From the NCBI RefSeq assembly GCF_910583865.1, contig NZ_CAJTYX010000054.1, positions 1 to 13,750 on the forward strand: a stretch of 13,750 bases of DNA, in the 5' to 3' direction. Made by a program: the position numbers and the translations under genes. The first letter of the stretch is position 1, and each line of letters opens with the position of its first letter. The DNA comes from an uncultured Muribaculum sp. Its GTDB lineage: Bacteria; Bacteroidota; Bacteroidia; Bacteroidales; Muribaculaceae. The notes beneath the pieces are model-generated. The model saw only the letters and a list, made by a program, of their open reading frames with translations. It ran no database searches and was not told the origin of the DNA. Shown one piece after another: positions 1 through 5,998 of this stretch.

Positions 1-15
1 AAAATATTGGGCTAT

Positions 16-144
16 TCAGAGCGATGAATTTTGCACTTCGTTCTTGAATCTACGCAAATGGTTTGTCCCATTTTTCACTAATTCCTGCTCCCTCACTTGT
101 TTTACTTTGGCTTTACGGGCTTTTTCTGTTCCCTTATGGTTCAT
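16..144 (-). CDS. Possible small basic protein, 42 aa
   Basis: A 42-codon frame runs from ATG at 144 to TGA at 16. It has an in-frame TAG 15 bases upstream of the ATG. The product is very rich in Lys, Arg, Glu and Asn, starts MNHKGTEKARKAKVKQVREQ and has no hydrophobic segment. Its composition looks protein-like rather than random, but no family is recognised. It is divergent from the ATPase stub at 285 and separated from it by an AT-rich spacer. It could be a remnant of a longer gene or a chance frame. Confidence 0.25.
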   Translation of the reverse strand: MNHKGTEKARKAKVKQVREQELVKNGTNHLRRFKNEVQNSSL

Positions 145-232
145 TAAAACTGACGGCTACAATATTTTAATATCCAAAATAGCTATAATTACCCTTAATT
201 GACGAATAAAATTTAAAATATTGAGATTTTGT

Positions 233-264
233 TTTGGCGATATCACTTTTAATGACTAACCTTG
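233..264 (+). promoter_or_regulatory. Candidate Bacteroidetes promoter for the ATPase stub
   Basis: TTTG at 233-236 is followed after 20 bases by TAACCTTG at 257-264, one mismatch from the TAnnTTTG -7 box. Transcription would start near 271, about 14 bases before the ATG at 285. The boxes are read by eye in an AT-rich stretch, so chance occurrence is possible. Confidence 0.25.
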
Positions 265-284
265 CCATATTAAAGCCACCGACA

Positions 285-356
285 ATGATACAAGAACTGA
301 AAATAAAAAATTTCAAGTCTTTCCGTGACGAGGCAACCGCATCAAAATTATCCTAA
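285..356 (+). pseudogene. N-terminal stub of an AAA/ABC-type ATPase
   Basis: The frame starts MIQELKIKNFKSFRDEATAS and stops at 354-356. The opening pattern I-x-x-(I/L)-x-I-x-N-F-K-S-F is the first beta strand of RecF/SMC/OLD-like AAA ATPases (AAA_15/AAA_21 type), which normally continue for 350-450 residues to a Walker A and beyond. None of that follows here. Instead the truncated ISAs1 element begins within the next few dozen bases. The exact break point is not visible but lies around 335-350. I infer that the ATPase gene was interrupted, and its body lost, by insertion and later deletion. The stub is short, so the family call rests only on the N-terminal signature. Confidence 0.5.
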
Positions 357-407
357 AATTAAATAATTGATTTCGGAGAAAGGGATAAATTCCGTAATTT
401 TAAGGTT

Positions 408-1205
408 ATGAATACAATTTATCCCATATTTGATGATATCCGCGATCACCGTGTTCGCGGTCGTTGCATTTATCCGCTCAATGACCTCCTTGTAGTGGCT
501 TTGCTCACTTACATGACAGGAGGAGAGGATTACCAGGACATGGCGTGGTTTGCGTCGGAATGTTCGGAAGAGTTCGGCCTGTTCTCGGCTTGCGGTGGCC
601 GTACGCCTTCGCCGGATACATTCGAGCGTCTGATGAGTGCCGTTGAGCCGACAGAGATAGAACGGTGTCTGTTGCGTTGCGGACGCATGTTTCTTGATTC
701 GCTTGCTGAGAAACAGGTGGTTATAGACGGCAAGAAGTTGCGCGGCAGCAATCCCAAGGCGCCGGTGACCCAGGGCGATTATCTGCTGAACGCGTGTGTG
801 AGCGAGAACCACCTGATGGTGGGCCAACTGCCGCTGAACGGGAAAGAGAACGAGATTCCGGCCATCCCCAGACTGCTCGACAAGCTCGATCTGACCGAGG
901 CGATGGTTTCGATAGATGCCATCGGTACGCAAGTCGACATCGCACGGAAGATACTCGACAAAGGGGCGCATTATTTCCTGGCCGTCAAAGACAACCAGGG
1001 CGCGCTGCGCGAAGCTCTTGTGGACACAATAAGATACAATAAGCCTTTTGACATTTCTTCAGAAATGGAGGCGGCCCACGGAAAGAACTTCTTTCACAAT
1101 CGAAAGAGCAGGTTGTTGATATTATGCTTCAACTGTATGATGCTAGCAAAGAAGCTAAAGCATGGCTTGAATTTTATCTCGAGCCTAATTGTGATGCCGA
1201 ATTAG
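408..1205 (+). pseudogene. ISAs1-family transposase, 3'-truncated
   Basis: The N-terminus (PIFDDIRDHRVRGRCIYPL, residues 6-24) is the DDE_Tnp_1-associated domain of ISAs1-family transposases. The DDE_Tnp_1 core follows, with Asp107 in VVIDGKKLRGS and Asp170 in MVSIDAIGTQ, then LAVKDNQ (191-197), close to the family's AVKGNQ. Family-like sequence stops at EAAHG (residue 225, near base 1082), just where full-length members read HGRIE-R. The remaining 40 residues of the frame are out-of-frame translation of the next gene. Family members are about 370 residues, so the C-terminal third with the catalytic Glu is missing and the protein should be inactive. The segment 408-1060 is clearly more GC-rich than its AT-rich flanks, consistent with acquired DNA. 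I could not define the element's left inverted repeat. Confidence 0.88.
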
Positions 1206-1579
1206 AGAAGTACAAGAAAGCAATACGCAGCCAATTCTTCGGACGCAATGATTGGCCGAAAGACCCGAGTTTCAGGGAATGCAATAAACTGATAACGGCA
1301 TTTAAGAAACTGATGCCGGATCCTCATGCTGTAGCTGATCTCATGCTGTTCTATGTGGAACAAGGTTGCAGCCTGACTGCACAATATGGTAATTACAATG
1401 ATCCATTCTATACCGCGCTAGGAAATAACTTCAACAAGGCGGTGAAATTCATATCGTCAAACGGACTTATGCCGGACTATTCAGCCCGTATGCAGAGGAT
1501 GATAAAATCCGTTGAATGTTGCGGATATGGTTTCCCCGATACTCTGTGGGATATGTATTACGAATATGTCAATGAATAA
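1124..1579 (+). CDS. DUF6155-like protein missing its native start
   Basis: Recognisable protein begins upstream of the first ATG. In this frame codons from about 1082 read KELLSQSKEQVVDIMLQLYD, the usual opening of DUF6155 proteins after a short MSK-type start. That native start is replaced by the truncated ISAs1 transposase, which is in another frame. Translation could restart only at ATG 1124 (residue 1 = MLQLYDASKEAK), giving 151 residues and losing the first helix. The rest looks intact: LEFYLEPN, a basic KYKKAIRSQFF segment, and a C-terminal helical repeat region ending in DMYYEYVNE. No catalytic motif, signal peptide or membrane span is visible. Function is unknown. The DUF assignment is from memory of the family pattern. 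The gene is either a pseudogene or expressed as a shortened protein from IS-borne transcription. Confidence 0.6.
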   Translation: MLQLYDASKEAKAWLEFYLEPNCDAELEKYKKAIRSQFFGRNDWPKDPSFRECNKLITAFKKLMPDPHAVADLMLFYVEQGCSLTAQYGNYNDPFYTALGNNFNKAVKFISSNGLMPDYSARMQRMIKSVECCGYGFPDTLWDMYYEYVNE

Positions 1580-1616
1580 TCCGCACACATATTTCGGATT
1601 TGGATATATTACGAAA

Positions 1617-1647
1617 CGATCCAAACTCCGCGATGCAGTTTGGGTCG
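1617..1647. terminator. Hairpin between convergent genes
   Basis: CGATCCAAACT (1617-1627) pairs with AGTTTGGGTCG (1637-1647) over 11 base pairs with one G-T wobble and a 9-nt loop. It lies between the DUF6155-like gene ending at 1579 on the plus strand and the minus-strand gene ending at 1670, so it suits a bidirectional terminator. Neither side has a long T tract, so Rho-independent strength is uncertain. Confidence 0.5.
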
Positions 1648-1669
1648 TATTCGTCAACTGATGAATTTA

Positions 1670-2275
1670 TCATTCATCTATGTCCAAGGCACTCCAATCC
1701 TTTGTCTGAAATTCCTTTTCAAAGGCTTGAAGCTCTTCCTGAAGTAGTTCCTGTAAAGTATCTTCAGAATCATCGCCACTCATCATCCAGTCAACTCGTT
1801 GTGCATAAATCTCTGCTATGCGGAGCTGACGGTACGCTTCCTTCATGGTTTCCAATGTCGTATCTTCAAGTTCAAGGACATCGGCATCGTATGGATAATG
1901 ATCAAAGACAGCATGATGTATGGAATACAATACTGGAATTTGCTCACTATCCTTGGTCGCAGTCATGAATTCATCAATAGACTGTAACAGTACATCTTCA
2001 CCCTTGACAGGATGAAAGCTCGCAAACTTCGGGTCTGCTTTGGTCACTCTTCTACGTCTCAGTAGAAATTCTTCAGCTTCCTCATAACTTGGAAAAGTTA
2101 TATCATACCGGGGATAGATGTAAAATGAATGAGGTGTCCCACACTTTTCAATCATCCAGTAATCTTCATGGACCATTTCCGGTTTTGGTTGAAGAGCCCG
2201 TGCTATATCCTCTTCAATTTTATCAGCAATCTCTCTGATAAAAAATTGATGATGGTCAAAATGTCCTCCGCTCAT
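1670..2275 (-). CDS. Uncharacterised MSGGHFD-type protein, 201 aa
   Basis: Function is not known. The protein opens with MSGGHFDHHQFFIREIADKI and near the C-terminus has LRIAEIYAQRVDWMMSGDDS (151-170). I recall both blocks from a family of uncharacterised small proteins common in phages and mobile regions, where they usually lie much closer together. Here about 110 residues separate them, including a Tyr/Pro-rich stretch (HSFYIYPRYDITFPSY, 49-64) and an Arg run RRRR (73-76). The tail is very acidic and probably helical (ELLQEELQAFEKEFQ). No signal peptide or membrane segment is seen. Its ATG overlaps the stop of the upstream phosphoesterase by 4 bases (ATGA-type), which implies translational coupling. 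It is the last gene of the ligase-phosphoesterase operon. Confidence 0.75.
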   Translation of the reverse strand: MSGGHFDHHQFFIREIADKIEEDIARALQPKPEMVHEDYWMIEKCGTPHSFYIYPRYDITFPSYEEAEEFLLRRRRVTKADPKFASFHPVKGEDVLLQSIDEFMTATKDSEQIPVLYSIHHAVFDHYPYDADVLELEDTTLETMKEAYRQLRIAEIYAQRVDWMMSGDDSEDTLQELLQEELQAFEKEFQTKDWSALDIDE

Positions 2276-2874
2276 AGTTTGTTAATTTTAGTATCTTGCC
2301 GCTCAATCTGCTTCAGGATTTGAGTTCGCACCTGTTCGAAAGAGAGCGGCGTGAAGTTATTGTTGTCAACGCCGACATCGATTTGTGTCGGATAGAGATG
2401 TTGCAATCGGCTTGCATCTATCCCGGTGTTTGAAGTGCGGCTATGGACGTGACCGAACAGCTGCCAGACGTCGTGATTATATCCACCATCAAAGCACAGA
2501 TAAGGAAAGTGATTTAGATAGATTTTCTTCTTCCCTATCTGTATGCACATCGACATGGCGACATGTTCAAACCGATTGATTGTGCCCTGCCTGATATTTT
2601 TCAGGTCATGATTACCAAGTATGAGGTATATCTTGCCGTTGAGCCGATCAAGAATCCGGTTCCACTCGTCTGCACCTCCGAGACAGAAGTCGCCGAGATG
2701 AAACACAATATCATCCGGTCCTACTACATTGTTCCAGTTCGCTATAATTGTCTCGTTCATGTCATAGACGTTGCGGAACGGACGCTGGCAGTAGCCGATT
2801 ATATTTATATGGTTGAAGTAGGTATCCGATGTGAAGAATACCCGACTTGCATCAAATTTGTAGTTCATTGTCAT
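2272..2874 (-). CDS. Calcineurin-like metallophosphoesterase with an altered metal motif
   Basis: This 200-residue protein matches the small phage/bacterial phosphoesterase group whose usual opening is SDTHFGHxNII plus C-x-RPF. Motifs in order are FFTSDTYFNHINII (13-26), HLGDF (59-63, Asp62), LGNHD (86-90, Asn88-His89), LNHFPY (120-125, His122) and FGHVHS (140-145). The first motif should be Asp-x-His but reads Asp17-Thr18-Tyr19. The codon is TAC where CAC would give His, a single transition. His at that place normally binds one of the two metals, so activity may be reduced, metal-altered or lost. The gene starts inside the end of the preceding phosphoesterase (23-base overlap) and its stop overlaps the next ATG, a tightly coupled operon. 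M3 (base 2868) is an alternative start. The substrate is unknown. Beside an RNA ligase, RNA or nucleotide ends are plausible. Confidence 0.88.
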   Translation of the reverse strand: MTMNYKFDASRVFFTSDTYFNHINIIGYCQRPFRNVYDMNETIIANWNNVVGPDDIVFHLGDFCLGGADEWNRILDRLNGKIYLILGNHDLKNIRQGTINRFEHVAMSMCIQIGKKKIYLNHFPYLCFDGGYNHDVWQLFGHVHSRTSNTGIDASRLQHLYPTQIDVGVDNNNFTPLSFEQVRTQILKQIERQDTKINKL

Positions 2875-3637
2875 TTATTTCGATTATGGCGTCCCGGCGG
2901 AAACTATGTTGCTCACCATGAGAAGTATAGCCAAGCTGGTTGCAGACGCACCGGGTGCTGCCTATTGTTTTGAGAATGTTTCGATGCGAATGACCGTAAA
3001 TCCAATAGTTTATACGGCTGTTTGCAGTAAAATCTCCGAGTTCGGATGTGAAAGCTCCGTTTATCGGACTATCCTTGAACTCGTCGGACATCAGTTCAAA
3101 CGAAGGCACATGATGAGTAGCTACTATTATATGCTTCGCACTGCTTTCGTTCACTTTTCTTTCTATGAACTCGCGACAACGCTCATGTTCTTGATTGAAC
3201 CGTTGCGCCGAGAGCCGGAACTGACCGTTTCTTATGCGATGAAAGTCAGTCACACCTCGTTCGGTCAGATATTCATCATATGGTTGAATCTTTGCCCAAA
3301 GGGTCGAAACAATGAGATCAATGTCTGATGACAGCGGTATTACACAATTGTAGTGGGCTTTGACATTGGGCCGTATTTTGAGTTGCCACCCTTCGTGAAG
3401 CTCATTTATGTCATAGCTTTTGTATAGCTCATGGTTACCGGGGATAACGATTGTCTGTCTGAACGACTCAGAACACCAGTTCCAGAATGGATGATGATCA
3501 TAGTTTTCATCACCGAGATAACCTATGTCACCGGCAAGGACGAGCACATCTCCTACAGAGATAAGTGGATTATCTTTCAGCCAACGGCTATTTTCATGAA
3601 ACTCCAAATGGAGATCGGATGCGTATTGAATTTTCAT
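2852..3637 (-). CDS. Calcineurin-like metallophosphoesterase
   Basis: This 261-residue cytoplasmic protein has the complete calcineurin-like set: ASDLHLEFH (6-14, Asp8 and His10), VLAGDIG (33-39, Asp37), IPGNHELY (65-72, Asn68-His69), VATHHVPS (172-179) and YGHSHRN (214-220). All metal-binding positions appear present, so it should be a dinuclear-metal phosphomonoesterase or phosphodiesterase. The fold does not reveal the substrate. It lies 59 bases after the RNA ligase stop, overlaps the next phosphoesterase gene and is read with both. In Pnkp-type RNA repair a phosphoesterase of this superfamily heals 2',3'-cyclic or 3'-phosphate ends before ligation, so a healing role is a reasonable inference from context, but not shown. 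The 59-base gap holds a poor -7-like TAAAATTTG with the wrong internal spacing. Confidence 0.92.
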   Translation of the reverse strand: MKIQYASDLHLEFHENSRWLKDNPLISVGDVLVLAGDIGYLGDENYDHHPFWNWCSESFRQTIVIPGNHELYKSYDINELHEGWQLKIRPNVKAHYNCVIPLSSDIDLIVSTLWAKIQPYDEYLTERGVTDFHRIRNGQFRLSAQRFNQEHERCREFIERKVNESSAKHIIVATHHVPSFELMSDEFKDSPINGAFTSELGDFTANSRINYWIYGHSHRNILKTIGSTRCVCNQLGYTSHGEQHSFRRDAIIEINDNELQI

Positions 3638-3696
3638 ATTGTTGTGTCAAATTTTAAAGTATTCCACCTCCATGGAGAGACCGGAGGCAGATTCTG

Positions 3697-4718
3697 TTAG
3701 TCGATGATATAGGCTTTGCTCATGAAGGTCTGCTTCACGAAATCAGTGGCCAGTTTGTTGAGTTCACGGTTGAGCGACTTCTGCTCGCACTTGTCGAGGG
3801 CTGAATATTCTCCGCCATGCTCTTTGAGGAAATCATCAAGGATGTCCTTGGCGAACAATCCCATAACATTGCCGAAGTCCTTGGGGAAAGTTACCTCTCC
3901 GATATGACTTACCACGTTGTTGAGTCTGTTCTCATTAACGTATGCCTCGACCTCGGGAAGCAGTGCTTTGAGCGCATCGCTGTAAGGCACGGGCTCAGCA
4001 AAAAGTTTATTACGCTTCTTCACTGACTTTTTCTCGGCAAACCTTGCGTTCTTGCTCTTTATTAGCACACGAGAGCCATTACGCAGATACTGGGGTTCAA
4101 CAGGCCGTATAACCACCCCTTCGCAGATGTTGTCATCAATGTCTGGAAATCCGAGCCACTGCGAGATTTTGCTCTGGAATGCGTTGGAATATTTAAGGCA
4201 TTCGACAAGAGAACCACTCATCAAAGTCCTTGCATAGAAGAATCCTTCTGCCTCAAAGAGTTTGTTAACCTCGTCGACGGAAAGGTATCGCCCACTGTCT
4301 CCCTCGAAAAGATAGATGTCGAAGCCATAGAATTCGTGAGCAGGAGTATAGTCCATACCCTTCTGAATCAAGATTGTACCCTTTACGGCAGGCACGGATT
4401 CGTGCGCATAGCGTCCGCCAAACATTTCTCCGAAAACCGATATTAAGCTGACATCAGGGTGTAAATTGCGGATTCTGCTGAACAGAGCCAGCACTTTGGG
4501 CCGATACACATCTACCAATGACTGGAAATCGTAGAACTTCTCGTCATCAGTGAGTACGGAGACCTTACCTCGTTGCCATCGCAGAGAAAGCTGGTATTGG
4601 CACCGTGCACCTTCTCCTGTACCACCTCAAGGTCGGCAGGCATTTCAGCCACGACCCGCTCCATGAAGTCGCGGGTGATTGCATTTTCTATGGAGCTGTA
4701 CTTTTTGAAATTGATCAT
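3697..4718 (-). pseudogene. T4 Rnl2-family RNA ligase, frame-disrupted
   Basis: Two frames make one ligase. The first (4718 to about 4560) reads MINFKKYSSIENAITRDFME and then QEKVHGANTSFL, the KxHGxN motif I whose Lys takes AMP. The second (about 4564 to 3697) carries FGEMFGG (motif III), FYGFDIYLFE (IIIa), EGVVIRP (IV), VLIKSKNARFAEKK (V) and the Rnl2 C-terminal domain (RLNNVVSHIGEV, KDFGNVMGL). The resemblance to T4 Rnl2 is close along the whole length. At the join, GNEVR runs straight to SVLTDDEKFYDF in the next frame. T4 Rnl2 has CAKRTG there, including Arg55, known to be essential. A net loss of bases equal to 1 mod 3, probably 10 or 13, explains both the shift and the missing residues, so a simple one-base sequencing error does not. 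First gene of the four-gene operon. Confidence 0.88.
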
Positions 4719-4765
4719 TGTTCTTGTTGGTTATGCGCCTTAGCGCGTTGTTGAAATTAAAGTTG

Positions 4766-4793
4766 GGCGGTGTGGACATTTGGGGTGATGAAA
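4766..4793 (+). repeat. IS left terminal inverted repeat
   Basis: Twenty-eight bases starting GGCGGTGTGGACATTTGG and ending GATGAAA are perfectly complementary to 5817-5844. The base outside each end does not pair, so the ends are sharply defined. Confidence 0.92.
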
Positions 4794-4816
4794 GCCTAGT
4801 AATATGCTGTTTTTCA

Positions 4817-4824
4817 TATCTTTG
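4817..4824 (+). promoter_or_regulatory. -7 box of the transposase promoter
   Basis: TATCTTTG matches TAnnTTTG exactly. Transcription would start near 4831, about 11 bases before ATG 4842. No TTTG sits at the expected -33 distance; the nearest, at 4779-4782 inside the terminal repeat, is too far away. Confidence 0.4.
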
Positions 4825-4878
4825 TGAAGATTATTATTGATATGATTAAAAAAATGCTTTTTCTGCGGGTCTCGGAAT

Positions 4879-5766
4879 GTGGTCAGGAATGGCCTGAGGA
4901 GTCGTACGCAACGGTATAAATGCAAGGACTGCGGCCGGCGTTTTGATGGCGGTATCCGCAGGGACAAATCACAGGTCATTACAGATTATGTCGAGGGCAA
5001 ACAAACCTTGGAACAGCTGGCCGTGAATTATGGAGTCAACGAGAGAACTATCCGTCGGGATCTGGAGGGCATGCGTTATGTCCGCAAAATCGCCAGGTAC
5101 AAGGATGTCACCATACAGATGGACACGACCTATTGGGGAAGAGGCTTTGGCCTGATGATTATCAAGGATGCCTTACGGGGGAATGTCTTATGGCACAAAT
5201 ATGTCCGCCATGAAACCATAGCACAATATGTAGAGGGTGTGGAGTGGCTCAAGAACCTCGGCTTTAAAATATACGGAGCTGTGATTGACGGCATGAAAGG
5301 GCTTCCTCAGGCACTCAGGCCTATACGCGTTCAGATGTGCCAGTTTCATCAGATGCTCATAGTTCGCAGGTATCTTACGCAAGAGCCTGACCTGGAAGCG
5401 TCTCGTGAACTGTTATATCTTGTAGGCATGATTACACGGACGGATAAGGAAAGTTTCATTGGGGCGATAAATGAATGGTGTGAGAAATATAATGATGTTG
5501 TCAATGAGAGGGTACGTGACAAAAGGATAAAGCGTAAAACACCTCCATATATGAGGCCAAGGCTTCGCAGCGCATACCTGAGCATCAAACGCAACATGCC
5601 GTTATTGTGGACTTTCTATGATTATCCTGAAACCGGACTTCCGAATACAAACAATGCTCTTGAGGGGTTATTTGCGGACCTCAAGACAAAGGTCAGGGTA
5701 CATGGCGGTATCAGCAGGGAACACAGAAAGAAACTGTTGGATGAATACATCAAAAGGAATTATTGA
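4879..5766 (+). CDS. IS256-type transposase, variant Zn-binding
   Basis: From GTG 4879 the frame gives 295 residues. It has the second half of a Zn ribbon (YKCKDCGRRF, 13-22), a helix-turn-helix (LEQLAVNYGVNERTIRRDL, 44-62), Asp82 in QMDTTYWG, Asp137 in AVIDGMKGL, the CQFH motif (154-157) and Glu262 in NNALEGLFADLK. These are the DDE residues and C-x2-H of IS256/Mutator-like enzymes. The open frame continues upstream to 4846 and encodes CFFCGS, the first CxxC of the ribbon, so GTG 4879 would cut the ribbon in half. The only good ATG (4842) reads M-I-K-K and then leaves the frame across A7 (4848-4854). With six A it would read MIKKCFFCGS. Either slippage on A7 makes the full protein or a one-base insertion has crippled it. 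Confidence 0.82.
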   Translation: MVRNGLRSRTQRYKCKDCGRRFDGGIRRDKSQVITDYVEGKQTLEQLAVNYGVNERTIRRDLEGMRYVRKIARYKDVTIQMDTTYWGRGFGLMIIKDALRGNVLWHKYVRHETIAQYVEGVEWLKNLGFKIYGAVIDGMKGLPQALRPIRVQMCQFHQMLIVRRYLTQEPDLEASRELLYLVGMITRTDKESFIGAINEWCEKYNDVVNERVRDKRIKRKTPPYMRPRLRSAYLSIKRNMPLLWTFYDYPETGLPNTNNALEGLFADLKTKVRVHGGISREHRKKLLDEYIKRNY

Positions 5767-5816
5767 TTCTACCTAATTCGTCACCCAAAATGTCCACATG
5801 GAACTTTTTTATTATA

Positions 5817-5844
5817 TTTCATCACCCCAAATGTCCACACCGCC
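5817..5844 (-). repeat. IS right terminal inverted repeat
   Basis: Exact reverse complement of 4766-4793, ending AAATGTCCACACCGCC. An imperfect 18-base copy of its inner part lies 41 bases further inside, at 5781-5798 (one mismatch). The left end has no such copy. Confidence 0.92.
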
Positions 5845-5911
5845 GCAACGTCTTTTTTTACGCGGAAGCAAAGAGCAAGAATTGTGACTCCAAATCCAAG
5901 AACCTGTTCAA

Positions 5912-5949
5912 AAGTCTAAGAGGTTGTTTAAAAACAACCTCTTAGACTT
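5912..5949 (-). terminator. Perfect 18-bp palindrome after lysA
   Basis: AAGTCTAAGAGGTTGTTT (5912-5929) is exactly complementary to 5932-5949, with two bases between. It lies 50 bases past the lysA stop on the minus strand and is followed in that direction by TTTTG. It probably terminates the lysC-lysA transcript. The stem is long and only modestly GC-rich, so a mobile palindromic repeat is an alternative. Confidence 0.6.
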
Positions 5950-5998
5950 GGAGACGTAAAGTCGACATAACACTTCCGCCTTAGTTATTATATTGCGT

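Larger units (their letters stand above)
4766..5844 (+). mobile_element. IS256-type insertion sequence with Zn-binding transposase
   Basis: The element is 1079 bp with perfect 28-bp terminal inverted repeats beginning GGCGGTGTGGACATTTGG. It carries one transposase gene in the DDE group with a C-x2-H motif, the IS256/Mutator-like arrangement. No target duplication of 8-9 bp is visible: the left flank ends TAAAGTTG and the right flank starts GCAACGTC. It lies 47 bp upstream of the RNA ligase start and 155 bp past the lysA stop, so it may separate the ligase operon from its former promoter. An adjacent deletion or recombination between two copies could explain the absent duplication. Confidence 0.88.

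Noticed and set aside
348..971. Minus-strand 207-codon open frame opposite the ISAs1 transposase
   Set aside because: It lies wholly antisense to the GC-rich transposase and has no recognisable domain. The transposase on the other strand has clear family motifs.
794..1042. Plus-strand 82-codon frame inside the ISAs1 transposase
   Set aside because: Arg/Glu repeats arise from out-of-frame reading of the GC-rich transposase. No independent start context.
4735..4746. GCGC-CTTA-GCGC hairpin upstream of the RNA ligase as an operator
   Set aside because: Only four perfect pairs; too short to separate from chance.
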